This document shows positions 13,872-26,645 of a stretch of 64,000 nucleotides of DNA, one piece after another. How positions within the stretch are numbered: the stretch's first letter is position 1; each line of letters starts with the position of its first letter. A program made the translations under genes and the position numbers. Below the pieces are notes generated by a model, which saw nothing but the letters and a program-made list of their open reading frames with translations, was not told the DNA's origin and searched no databases. The stretch is from Diploscapter coronatus. Lineage: Eukaryota > Nematoda > Chromadorea > Rhabditida > Rhabditidae. The DNA is taken from contig OZ038422.1 in assembly GCA_964036155.1 (NCBI GenBank), positions 76,593,201-76,657,200 on the forward strand. Direction: 5' to 3'.

Positions 13872-15214
13872 GCTTTATTATTTCTTCTACTATTACGCAC
13901 AGATGTGCGAACAAGAACAATATTTGCTTTGATTAATGTCGATTGCTCGTACAAATGTTAAATTCATTTCTTCTAGTCATTCCATGAGTTTCCTGGTCAC
14001 AAAATAAAATATTTCAGCACGATTTATTTATTACAAAAAAGTGCACAAGAAGACGACAGAATTTGGCATGAGGATATAAGAAATTGATAAGATTGATAAG
14101 CAAAGCCGCGACTATCACATATAAATCGAAAAAGACTAAAGAAAATTGAAAGTTTGCTACAAAAAATACTGCAGATTAGAAGGAAAAATATTGAATTTGA
14201 AAATGATGAGATTTGAGACATGCTCAATAATCTGTATGGAGAAATTTGACATATGCCTAATTATCACTCATAATTCGACTAATTTAGACATCTTTGAAAA
14301 AATCCAATAATCAGACCTAGGGAACACTTTCGTCAGATGAAAATAAACTATAGGGGGTAAGTCGCAAGAGGTTTTGACGATCGTCCCCCTAGGTCTGCAA
14401 ATAATTCAAGGATACACTTCACTTTTGAACCGTGAATTATTGTCGGAGGAAAATAATCAATGATAAGATAGGGAAATATTTGTTATTGTTTATGCACCAA
14501 AAGAGCATTGGAAAATATACCATTTGTAAAGTTCGCATTGTTCTTTCACTCAAGTTGGTGAAATTTACAAATAGTTGAACACGAAAATTTACAAGTTGAT
14601 TTACAAAAGAAGAAAATGTTACAGATGAAATGGGAGAACATGAACTTGAGAAATCTTGTGGCATTTCGGCAGCCAATGGCAAAGAAAATTCGACGCAATT
14701 CGATTCATAAATTGAAAAATTATTCAAATTTGCAAGATTTTCGAAGAAAAAAAACAGAATATTCTTCTCTAAGTTAATTCTGACTAACACCAATTTCATA
14801 TATCTGCCTAATAAATTGAATATGAATTTGAGTAATTTGAGTAATGCTCACGAAAATCTGAATGACTTAGAAACTGTGAAAGATTATTGTAATTTGAAAT
14901 GAATAGGAAAGAAAGAAAGAAATAGCTAGATTTGGCATTTCTACTCAAGTGAGGGGATAACTGAGAAATGGTATTTCAATATTTCAGGGGAAAATGTTAG
15001 GAATGAGAAATAACATTTTCTATATATCTTTTTGAAATATTTAAATATCCTTCTCGAATTACCAGTGAATGTTTAGTGACATAATAATGCATATTATGCA
15101 AATTGTCTGGTTACTCAACATAATAACATCCAAAATTCCAAAAGGAAAAGTCTACCAAGATAGAATATTCTTCAAAAGGACATTTGGATGTCATTTCCTT
15201 TAGTACCCTTTGTG
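13872..15214. other. Spacer between convergent bHLH and Cdh1 genes
   Basis: About 1.3 kb, AT-rich. The only structure is the inverted repeat at 14305-14404. No coding frame with recognisable content on either strand. Confidence 0.5.
14305..14404. repeat. Small inverted repeat with CAGACCTAGGG arms
   Basis: CAGACCTAGGG at 14312-14322 is a perfect inverted match to CCCTAGGTCTG at 14387-14397. Weaker matching continues inward (TCGTCA) and outward (AATAAT). The unit of about 100 bases resembles a MITE. Confidence 0.65.
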
Positions 15215-18200
15215 TTATCGCAAACTGTTGAAGAGGTTGAGTTTGCTCCTGGCAAGCCTGGGCTGACCGCACTTGGAAAACACGTGCCAGAATCTGAGCG
15301 TCTCGTCTCCCGCTCCCGTCACGATAGATTCGCCATCTGGAGACATGGCCTAAAATTCAAAAAGTTAAAATAAGTCGTAAATTGAGAATTAACATATAAA
15401 AATATGTCATAGTAGTTAGCACCAAAATTTAAAAAAAAAAAAAAAAAATAATAATTGTTGAAATTTTTCTTCGAAAAGATTAGGAAAATTTGGTGAGTTA
15501 TATAATATAACGAAATTTCATTTTTAACATAAATAATATAGGGAGAGAAAACACATACCAAATAAAGCACTCTGAACTGGTGTCCAGTGAGCTTGGTGAC
15601 GGGTTGGAGACTGGGGTATTTCCAGATGATCACCTGGTTGTAGGAGTAGCCGTGCGTGGAGACCAGCTCGCTAGAGTGCTTCGACCAGGCCACGTTGCAG
15701 ACCTTCAAATAAACAAAAAATCGTCTCTATTTTCACTTTTTTTTGTTTTGTTTCTTTTTAATCTTTTAAATTTTGTTTTTGCTTCTAGAAAAGTAGACGA
15801 TGTTTCGTCTTTGTGCTAGGTTTACCTTTTTTCTTGTTATACAAGACAAAAACACGAACCTGACTGCCAGTATCAATGCACTGCAGAGGCTGTCCGGTTA
15901 GAGTGTTCCAGAATCGGAGGCATCGATCGGCCGTCCCCCCACCCGACACTAGCAGACCGTGATGATGGGGCGACCAGGCCAAAGCCTTTACCGCTGCATT
16001 GTGCTCAGTGTAAGTCTAAAAATAATACATTTTTAAAATTCCTATAATTAACGACTTGTAAAATTTATAATAGATTCGGGTGGCAAATATAGACTAAAAG
16101 ACACAAATTGTCGTGTTATGAGGTATAAAAATAATGATCGATAAGTAAGGAGAATTCAAATCATGGCAATTGTTGTAATCTTAAAAAAATGAAGGAAGAT
16201 ACAATTTTATAGAAATGACGAATTTACCTGAATAGGATCGGGTCGTCGGATATTCCAAACCAAAAGCTGATTATCATTGCCTCCCGAGGCCAATAGCTGC
16301 TTGTCGGGAGACCATTTTAGGCCGCACACCTAAAATGGTTTATAAAAATTCATAAATAAAGATATCTAATTTTTCAAATAAGCAAAAAGATATGAAAAAG
16401 GCTACTTTCAGAAAAAAATCTAAATTTATCATTTCAAGATTTAGAATTTTCGAACTCGAAAAAAATAGACCGGAACAAAACTATTTCAAAATATCTGACC
16501 TCCTGCCGATGCGCACTCATCTTCTTTTCGGACCGTCTGGCATCCCTGATGTCCCTTTGGAGAATGGTTCTGTCTCTGCTTCCAGAGCAGATCAGGTCTT
16601 GATTCCAAGCGAGGCAGCCAATCCTCGAAGAGTGACCATCCAAATCGTACACCTTCTTCTGGGCCGCTATGTCCCAGATCTGAAAATATAGTTTATAAAA
16701 ATATTATTTTGAAAAGACAATTTTCTGATAAAAATAAAGATAATCTAATAAAAAAGATATTATCCCTATGAGTGACAGAAATAAATACAAATCAGAAATT
16801 TTTTCCTGTTTAATTTAAAATTTTACCTGAGTAGACCCTCGATTCGTACCGACAGCCAGCAAGTCGCCTTTATCGTTCCATTGCACGGAAGTGACGGTAT
16901 CCTGATCGGTCGCCAAGTCGCACAGTTTTATGACCTGAATATTTTTGATTTAAAAATGTTCATATTTTTAAAAGGTATTTTATGATTTTTAGAAAGAAAT
17001 AACTTATTTACCTGACTATTACAAGCACTCCACAGATAGACGCAGGTATTCAACCCGACGGAAAGCATGTTTTGCGAGGACCAGTCGACCAGATTCAGGT
17101 AGAAGTCGTCTTGCAATTCTGGAGCGTCCAATACCTGAATTTCAAAAATGCATGCCTGAAAATTTGAATTATAAGAATTATAATACCTTGTAAGGATTTT
17201 TGGGCACTTTTCGCTGGGGTTTCCGTGGGCTCTTCAAGAGACGTTGACTATCTTCAGAAAGTGGAGTATGGAAGGGGGAGGGGCTGAAGCAAAAACTTTA
17301 AAATCTATTATTTTTCCTAGATAAATAAGATCAGTTTTGAAATTTCACGATTTTTTAAAATGGATAGATAAGATTTAAAAAAAAAAAAACGATAAGTATC
17401 AGCAAAGCTAATTTCCTTATTAAATTTGCAACCAAAAAAAAACAATTTTAAATATGATTTTTCCTACTTTGAAGTCGAAGGAGACCCATATTTGGTAGGC
17501 GTCTTTTGCCCGTATGAGAAGAGAGCGTTCGAAGGGCTCAGCAGCACTTTGTCTACGTGGTCCACCTCGTTGTAACATGACTGAAATCAATAAAATAAAA
17601 CAATACGAATTTTAAAAAATAAATAAATTTTCACCCGAATATCATCAATCCTGTCCTGGAGCAGCTCATTTCTTAGCAGAGCTCGAGCCACCATTTGGTC
17701 TTGACGGGGTTCATCTCCACTTCCGGACTAAAAGTTTTTTTTTTGCTTGCATCGAATATTTATTCTTTGCAGAAATTATCGATATTAAAAAATTGATTTG
17801 TCAGAAAGTTTTAAATTATTACCTGATTAGTGTTGTAGTTGGCACTTGGGCTGGAAGTGTGGCTGTTCGCCGGAAGGTGGGAGCTCGACGAGCCGGCTGC
17901 TGCTCGATTGTTCGAGGAGCGCTTGAAACTCGAGGTCATCTGGAAAGAATCAATAATAAATCGATAATTCAAAAATCGGTTTGTTTCTTCAATGAAAATC
18001 AGAAAAAAAGCATAAAAGCTAAAAAAAAAAACCTAATTCAAAGTGATCTTTTTCCAACGAAAATTTTAAAAAATTGAAAAAAATAAATTAAAAAGAAATC
18101 AATGAAATTACAGATTCCCCATCCGCCGTGACGATGGAGCTGTACTTGGTGTTCCAGTCCATGATCGGCTGCCGGATCGGCACGAACCGGTCTCCGTGGT

Positions 18201-18488
18201 TTTTCGTTGGAGAAACATGGGGGGAGCCCTACAATGAAATTTTAAGGATATTCGAAAATTGTCGATTGTTTTTATCTTTTCTAATTGATTTCAGAAAAAA
18301 ATATATTTTTATAATGTTTTAAAATGTATTTTACAATTTGCAAAAATACTTTTTTAACCTTTACATTTTTGAAAGGTAACAAATTTAAAAATAAATTCTC
18401 CTACATTTTCCGAGTAGTTGTTGACGGGGGTAGTCCCAGGATTGTGCGGAGTCAGCAGACGACGTTCGTGTTCACTCGGGGGAAGCAT
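15215..18488 (-). CDS. fzr-1: Fizzy-related protein (Cdh1), APC/C activator
   Basis: Thirteen exons from ATG at 18488 down to TAA at 15215-15217 give 522 residues with consistent phases. Cdh1 recruits KEN- and D-box substrates to the anaphase-promoting complex in late mitosis and G1. Near the N-terminus is the C-box DRFVPIR, which docks on the APC/C. The linker ends in a [16 protein letters not shown](V)DWS block that opens the WD40 propeller in all Cdc20/Cdh1 proteins. Seven blades follow ([34 protein letters not shown]). The spacing of the C-box and the KVLDAP block favours Cdh1 over Cdc20. The last two residues are Leu-Arg where the family usually ends Ile-Arg, a conservative change in the tail that binds Cdc27/APC3. 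Serine- and proline-rich linkers (LLSPS, SPRKPQ) offer CDK-type sites. Confidence 0.96.
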
Positions 18489-21413
18489 CGTTCTAACCCT
18501 TTGGCTGATTCTCAACCTAAATCCAAAAAATAACGATTGAAATTTGAGAGTTTCGAAAATGGAACGGCGAAAACCATATGAAATTTCATATGATGAACGA
18601 GGAACGTCAAGCAAGTAAGAAAGAGAGGATGATAAGTGCAAAGAAAAAGACGAAGAAAATAATCGATAACAATTGCTAACCATAAATCAATCGCTTCGAA
18701 AACTGATTCAATTGCTAAACAGCTGAGATAAATTTTCAGAAGGTATGATTTGGGAATATTTTTCGATAATGACAATATGGAGGAGAGAGTAATCGATCAA
18801 TGACAAGATACCAGTAAAGGTTGCGCAATGAGTAATGCGTGTATCCGAGCTCGTAAAGTTGCGTGTATCAGAAATTATGGGTATTTTCCTAAAGGTCAAA
18901 CGAACTGATAAGTAAAAATACGAACTTTCGAAAATACGCCACTTTGGGAGATTATTTTCTCTGCCACATGCAGACACGCCAAATTTGAAATTGGAAAGAA
19001 AAAGACATGGAACAGAGATAAATTTGAAATGGAACTGGGACAAAGGCGATAAGAGAAAGAATGGAATTTAGAGCTGTGAAGCATTTTCGAATAAAAAAAG
19101 GAAGAAAGTAAATAAAGGCTTATTAAGAAGTTCATTACTTTTTCTTTATCAGAACTATTTATTATCAAAAAATGGATTAGCTTTCCAAGATTCAGTGAAA
19201 ATGGAACCGAAGCTTTTTTTAAAGAAAAATGAAGGGAACACTTATAGAAAAGTTTATCCATCCTTCCCCATATCAAAACAATTTTAGTCTATGCGATGAA
19301 TTTTCCAGGAATCTTAAAAGAACGGAACTGAAGTTTTTTCTTCACTTCGAAGAGAAGAAAGAGGGAGTCGATTAGGAAAGTGGGGAGGGGGAGACGCTCA
19401 CGTGCAGGGGCAAAATAGCATTCGAAGAAGTAGACAGGGTCAGATAGATGCAGCCCGTGAGGACGCAGTAACGAAAAAGAAGAACTAATCGATACTTATG
19501 ATGACAAATTCGGTGGCAGCATTTAGCAGAAATGTTAAATAGAAAAATAAAAGCTGATCTTTGTTGAAATGCAACCAGTACTTCATAGTAAAAAATAAAA
19601 CTCAATGTCGAAGCCTCAAGCTTCATTTTGTTAATTTAGAAAACCTGAAGTCCAGCTTTAGGTGAGCATTATTTTGAAGTCTGAAGCGGAATTTAAATAA
19701 TCCAAAATTTAATGCTCTCCCAGCTAAAGTATTCTTAAGCTGTATAATCAGATATTACGATATTTACAGTTTCCTTCAGATAAGTATCAAATAGCTAAAA
19801 TCTCCACCCTAAAGCAGTATTTATGGGACAAATAGTTGAGAACGTAAATTATATGTGGGGAGTAGGGCAGGTGAGATGCAATTTAGAGATATGGAAGAGG
19901 AAGAAGGAGGAGAAATAGAAGGAAGGATGCTAAGCGGCCCCCCTCTCAATTGGAAAGGTCACCTAGGGTCGGGGGACAAATGGGAGTGGATCTTGAAAAG
20001 AAACACAAGGCATTTGACCCGTCAAATATCCAAATATGCACAAACAGACGCGGCTGGTAATTATTATGCAAACGAGGACACAGAACTGTCAATAAGATAT
20101 TCTTTGTGAATCTTGCGTAATTTCAATTACACTTCTAGGGAAAATATTAAAATGAATTAGGTTGGAAAAACGGCAAAAGCAAGCAATGCTAAAGGTTTGC
20201 TTCGAAACTTGCAATAAGCAAAGCAAACTGAACTGAAGTGCGGTGGGGGTTGGTTGGGAATGCGAGATGAAAAGTCATCATAAGTGGGAGACAGAGACAG
20301 GCAAAGGTTGCGGAGTAGAAAATCGATTCTTAAACAAATTTCAGGGTAAGCTTTAGTTCGAAAAAAATTCACTCTCCACGAAGTACACCTCCCAAGAAAA
20401 TATCAAGAAAATAGCAAATAGAAAATAAATCGTGAGAATATTTCAATGATATTTTGGCTAAAAACTAATAAAATATTGAGGCATTAAAATATCGGCCCTG
20501 AAACTGGCTGGAATTGTTTGACAAACCGGGGGTGATAATAGACGAGCAAAAGGGAGTGAAAGATACATAGGCATCGATTGGAAAAGGGGAAGAAAAGAGG
20601 AAGAGGAAGGAAAAAGGCTAGAGGCACAGACATACAACAGCAGCCACTAGACCGACGCGAATGCGACGACCGCAACGCGTCTGTGGCATGCGACGCGGTT
20701 CTGACCTCTAATGGGAGAGAAAGACAGATGCTGGTTGGTATGCAGGCAATCTGTCAATGATCCTGCGATCCGACTTATCTAATTATCCGATCGCGTTTTA
20801 CACTTCATTAATTTGAAAAATTGTTTGGAATTGGGATTATGGGATTTCGTTTGAATTTTTAATTGAAATTATATAAAAATGCCGGAACCGAATTAGTTTT
20901 TAGTTCGTTTTACGAAAATTATATTCTTATGAACCCATTTATTCAAAATATTAACGCTAGAAATCGATGATTAAATAAGTAAAGTGTGATATAACTTCAT
21001 CAAAAATGAATATGCGTAAAGAGATATAGAATTTGGCAATAAATAAGTTGATACATGCTACAGTATACTGCACTTGATCATGATATTTTGGGTTGGTAGT
21101 CGGAAAATAAAAGAAATTTTTAGTTGTGAAAAATGAAGAAAGCTCTCAAAACATTTTTAAAATTTAGATGGAACAGGAAATTAACTCAGAAAAAGAAATC
21201 GCAGTTGAAATTGAAAACGATTCTCAGTTCAAAATACGAGAATTCGGAAAGTTAAATGCACTTACAGAAATATTAAATCGATGATATTTCCGATAAGACA
21301 CTACTAATAAATAATAAATAAATGAATTGGCTTTGTATATTTTAGGCCAAGGCTTAATTTTGTTTACATTCCTTAGCACCTATAAATAGCTTTTTCTTAG
21401 GAATAGTCGAATT
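18489..21413. other. Spacer between polyhomeotic-like and Cdh1 genes
   Basis: About 2.9 kb upstream of Cdh1 and downstream of the polyhomeotic-like gene, both on the minus strand. It contains purine-rich tracts at about 19855-19935 and 20570-20630. Short frames in both strands lack motifs. It is probably the Cdh1 promoter plus untranslated sequence. Confidence 0.45.
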
Positions 21414-24400
21414 TCAGCTTTGTGATCTCAGATTTAATAGTGCGGACTCCAACTTCTTGTAAGGTCCAAATTTCAGTTGGAAATTCTAAATGTATTTTTT
21501 ATCTTCTTAGAGAAACATTTAAAAAATACCTCTTTTAGTTCTTCGACTTTGATCATGGCTAGAACCGATCCGTCGATTTCCTGACTTCTGAAGGCTTCAC
21601 TTGCAGCCTCAGAAGAAGTAATGAATAGTACCCATTGCGCTACTTCGTCAATCTAAAAGATTAATTTTAAAAACTGGAAGAGAAGAAATTCAGATAGATT
21701 ATAATTTTAAAATACTGATTAATTCAACTTGATGAAAATTTAAAAAAATAAATAAATAAAAGAAAAAAAAAACTCGCATTCCACTCCCTCCAAGGCCGAT
21801 CAATCTCGAACGTTTCCCGAGGAGTCGAATCGCTGATGGAAGCGGCAGAATGGGGTGGATCATTTGGTGATCTATCCGAACTTGCCGCACTCGATGACCT
21901 CTCCAAATGAACTGCAGTTGGAGAATTAAGAGGATAGGGTCGGGACAATGAAGAAATTGGAGGGGTCGATTGTTGCTGTATTTCTCGACTATATGATTGA
22001 ACTGTATCTGGGCGGTCTGGAAGAAGACTGTTGGCAAATTTTATCATCACAATGACATGTGTAAAATAGTGCCGTTCAGGCATATTATCATTATATAAAA
22101 TAGCCCAAGAAAACTTGTCTTTTCCGATTTCAAGTTTATTTCGCACGAGTGTAAGTCGCGCTTTCTCGAAATGATTCATGAAATCTTCTCATACCTCTCT
22201 TGCTCGCAATTTTCCTCTTCCTGCATTCATTCGAGCAGAATTGCACCGAGCTTTGATTGTTCGAATTGTTGATGAGCTTCTTGCACCACAAACAGTAGCT
22301 ATTGTCAGCCTCTTCGCTGTCTTCCTCTCGTTTAATTCCGTCGTTTGAGTTATCTTCTTCCATATCCCTGGTCCTCTTGCCTCTCTTCTTCTCCTCGTCT
22401 CCAGGTGAGCTTTTCTTTTTCTGATCTTCATCTTCCTTCTCACCACCAGAAGATCTGAAATATTCTCATTTCTAAAAGTCACCTTCTCTGTTTAACCTCG
22501 AAATGTAAGACCCTGAACTTCTATTATTTTTAAGCATCCTTTATTTTACCTCTTCTTATTCTCCATTTCAGCGAGCAGTCTCTTTCCGCCTTCCTTCGGG
22601 CCAAAGTCCATGTGGAGCAGTTTTTCCAATTCGTTCGTTCTCCTTTTCTTCGGTTTATCGCCCTTTCTGTCGTCCCTCTGAAAAATATAAACTGCCAATT
22701 TTACAATATTTTTCAAAATCTAACCTCCTCCTTTCTATCCCTGTCATTCCTGTATTCTCTGCTAGTCGTTGGTTCATCCTTCTCCTTTCCATCGGACCTT
22801 CTTGCCCTGGTCATTATTCGCTTCTGAGAACTGTCGTCTTCTTTTCCGAACATTCTTCTTTGTCTTCTTCTTCTGCCATCTAAAAAATTCTTTCTTTCTA
22901 GAATACAAAACTCATCTAAAAATATTTTAAAAATAAGACCAGACTTCTGTTCTAAAATATCTAATTGAAGCTATTCTTACAGCAATATTTCAAATATATA
23001 AGACCTGATTTTCAATTATAAAATAGGTTTTTTCATACCTTGCTCTTGATGCATCTCTTCATCTTCATCCTTGTCTACATGATGTCTTTCCTTTCTGGTC
23101 GGTTTGAATTCCAATGGTTCTTTGATGAATCTGCCCTTTCCAAGTTTCAATTTCTGCTTCAGCTGGGTCACAGGGAACGGGGTGCTTGATTCCTGGAAAG
23201 TACTTTCTCAAAAAATATCTCTAAAAGATTAAACAATCACCTCAAAAACAATTCCATCAATTTCATGAACGAGTGATCTTTTCGGAACGACGTTTCGGTT
23301 TTTGAATTCCATAGCTTCCATGATGAATTTCTCCTCGATAGCGTCGATCGTCGGCATTTCTTTGTAGGACTCTTTGGATTCGGATGATTTGACGACGTCG
23401 TCGCCTGAAACTGAAACAGCACATATTTCAAACGATCTTTTAAATGCAAAGATATAGAAAGTGTTATGGGAAAAGATATATCCTGCCCTATATTTCTTAT
23501 GTTTAGATCATAATGTTATGCGGTTTAAAAATGTCCATTTGACAACAATAATAAAGTCTGTTAAAAATAAAATACCTCTATCAAGAAGCGGTGGAGGTTC
23601 ATCAATTTCCTCCGCGTCCTCAGCATTTGCAGGTTTTAAAGTTGGACAATCGCTGAATGGCGATTCCTTCGATGAGGCGGCCTCTTTCGAGACATGGGGG
23701 AAAGGCTGAAAAATAGTCAAAATTTTCAAAATATTCCTTGATCAGAAAACGATTAGTTTTCAGAAAGAAAATAATAAATACCTCAACTTTTGCCACTTCA
23801 GGAGCCTTCTGTTGTTGTTGTTGAGATGGAGTCAAAGCTATTTGCAGAGCAGGTGGTTGTTGTGCTTGATTGACAGGGTTTTGATTCGATTGTGTCTGCT
23901 GTGCAAGCTGCTGAGTGAGAATGGGATGCATATTGGGAGAGATCGTGCTGATTTGCTAAATCACTCCTTTCAAGTTGTAATGCAATTACACACATTTGTG
24001 CTAAACTTTACCTGAATAGCAGCTTGTTGAGTACCTGCACCCTGTTGAGGCACGTACATCATAGAAGTGGGCACGCACATTTGCGGGTTGTAGAGAACTA
24101 TTTGATGCTGCTGATTGGGCCCAGCTTGAAGGGTGGCTGCGTAAGCCTGAATACTCATTTTTATTTCATATTCCGAAAAAAAAGAAAAAAAAAGTGTTAC
24201 TGAAATCATTAATTAAAAGGTATGAGTTTTCACTTCCCATAATGCTAGGCCTACTACGTTATTCAATTATTTGAATATATAAATACCTGTGGAGGACCGT
24301 TTCCATTGGCTGGTCCGATGAATTGCTGAGGTCCAGCCAAAACAGCAGTGCCATTCGGAAGCCGAACGATGTTCTGATTGGAAGTGACGATTTGACGGAC

Positions 24401-25000
24401 TGGTTGGCCGTTCGGCGTTACGAACATTGGTCCGACTAGCTGTGGGTTGATGACATTCCCACCGAACTGTACAGTTCCTACTGGCTGAAGATCTCTGATT
24501 CCTTGATTGTTAGCGACAAGCTGCGGAGGCCTCATGTAAATTCCCCCCTGTTGAACAATCGTTTGGCCTTGTGCTACAGAATTCGGGGGTATTCTGGCTT
24601 GATCTGCAAGAAATCACGATTAGGATAAGATCAAAGTTCAGATCAGTCTGTGAAGCTATAGTGATCGTTAAATTAGAAAAAAAAAAACTATTCGAGCAAA
24701 AACTCACTTATTGCTTGTCTTTGTCGACTTTGCTGAAGTTGATTGGCACTTTGAGCATTCAGTTGCTGTTGCAAATTGACTTGCTGATTTTGCACCTGTA
24801 ATTGGGGAGGTCGCCCAGCAGGAGAGACTCCTTGAGGTACAACAGGTCTGGAGGATGGGGCCTGAAAACTTTTAGGTAGTTTTTTCCAATCTGAAAATTG
24901 ACGTTTTTTCTCGAACCGAGCTAGTTTTCAAGAACGTTCATTTTTCTTCAAATTTCCCTACCGCAAATTGCTGATTTCCAGGTGTGGGCCCCGTGTTCAT
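21414..25000 (-). CDS. Polyhomeotic-like Polycomb (PRC1) protein
   Basis: Fourteen exons (24962-25000 first, 21414-21485 last) give 747 residues with all phases consistent. Polyhomeotic is a core subunit of Polycomb repressive complex 1, polymerising through its SAM domain. The order of parts is the polyhomeotic order. There is a Gln-rich N-terminal half. Then comes an HD1-like motif, LVHEIDGIVFE, continuing in the next exon as TPFPV, which resembles the family's LTHVIDGFVIQEG-x-PFPV. A charged linker follows. Next is an FCS zinc finger, C-x2-C ... FCSNEC, near 22217-22301. A C-terminal SAM domain (WN-IDEVAQWV ... FRSQEIDGSVLAMIK ... LKFGPYKKLES) spans 21414-21652. FCS plus SAM also occurs in Scm and L3MBTL proteins, but they have MBT repeats and none is seen here. 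The intron before the SAM domain starts with GC rather than GT. Confidence 0.9.
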
Positions 25001-26645
25001 GTCGATTTCAAAATGACGTCAGGTCGATGAAAATCAGAACAGGAAATATGTCGAAATTTTTCGAAGAAGCAATATTTCGTCAGCCCTATTCTTCCTTGAA
25101 AAAGACCATTCCTAGCAATCCCTGAAAAATCGATCAATCGATTAAACGGCGAATAGAAATAAATGCAAATTGAAAATTGAGCAAATGTTTAGGGTAGAGT
25201 TCTCGAGTTCCGTCCTTTTGCAAAAATGCGTTTGTGGTAGTTTGAAACCAAGAATTTGAGAAATAAGTACCCTTCAGACTCCGAATGTCTCGAAAAAAAC
25301 CCTATCTTGATCGACGATAAACCTGATAAAATGGTTCTATGCCAAAGACCAAGATAAAATAGCTGCACACAACTGCATAAGCAGTATTCCATTTGCGAAA
25401 ATATGTTCATTTTGGGTGAAAGGTTTTTGCGATTTTTCGTTCAGAAAATTGTCTTTTATTTTTCTTCACATAAACCTTATTTACAACCCAGATCACCTTT
25501 TATGTGCAAAAATTTATCCAAAAATGGGATTTGGCATATCCATTCGGGGGTCCTAGTTTAGGGGCTCAATTTGATAACACTGACACGGTTTCGAATATCG
25601 GTGTCAGCGCCACAAAAATCGAAAAATAATGCATTTTTGCAAGTGTCTGTCAAAAATGAATGAAAATTTCGACAACTTGCATAAAATTGCGTTATATTTG
25701 GGGAAAAGAGTGCATTATTGACGCGATTCTTCCTTATTCCTCCCCTTTCGCATCCGAGTCATCGGTCGATAATCCATTCTCCCCTCCCCAAACCTCCCTT
25801 CTCACTCCCTCTCTTTGCGCTACACTGCAAATCTCGTGAATGAGAAACAATTTTATTCGATTTTTGACCATTTATTTACTTATTTTTCAGAACAATTTGA
25901 AATTTCTGCTAGTTTTTTTTAGAAAAGTCAATTAGTTGCTCACATGTTCAGGTCTATGAAGTTTGAAAAAAAATTAAAAATGATCACTTTTCAATTTTGA
26001 ACGTGATTTTCTATAAACTCTCTTGTTGACATATTAAATGTGTTTTTTTTTTTAAATGATTAGCTGTTTTCTTATCAGAAGCGATCATATTATATGCAGA
26101 AAAATCGATATTTCCTCGTTTTCCTTTCTTTCAATTTTCAAACTGTCAGCTCATGCCATTATTTATTATTATCAAATTTGAAACTTCCTTAGTAATTTTC
26201 AAACTTGCCTTTTCTCTAAGACTATTCTCATCTCATCACTTTTAAAAATTTTAACTTTAATTTAAGTTTTATTTGTTCTTTATTTAAAATACTTTTTTCT
26301 GATTCGCCGTTTTCAGAAGTAGTTTTTCAAATTTTCATTTTCAAAGTAGGGCTCATCAAGTCACGCTCCTTTTATAAGACGCAAACGCCTTTGAATTTTT
26401 ATTTTTAAAATTATTTTTATGCCAATTCTTTTCTAGCTTTTTTCATCGGAGATCGATGTAAGACCCACTTTCACTCAGTCATGGGTCATACATCGAATTT
26501 CGATGAATAGGCAAAATTGGCTGATGGTCCCTATTTTCAAAGGAAAATTTCAGAAACTCAAGCTCGGCCCTAGGGCCTTAAAGATTTCAACAACTCGTTC
26601 AAGAACGAATTTAATCGGACACCGACAAAATCAGCAAACTCAACA
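25001..26645. other. Divergent promoter region between polyhomeotic-like gene and XRN1
   Basis: About 1.6 kb shared upstream region of two oppositely oriented genes. A small perfect inverted repeat CTGACAC...GTGTCAG lies near 25580-25607. A pyrimidine-rich block spans about 25735-25815. The acceptor AATTTCAG ending at 26553, 92 bases before the XRN1 ATG, is probably a trans-splice site. Confidence 0.5.

Noticed and set aside
19855..20109. Glu-rich plus-strand frame
   Set aside because: Product of a purine-rich tract; no motif and no splice context.
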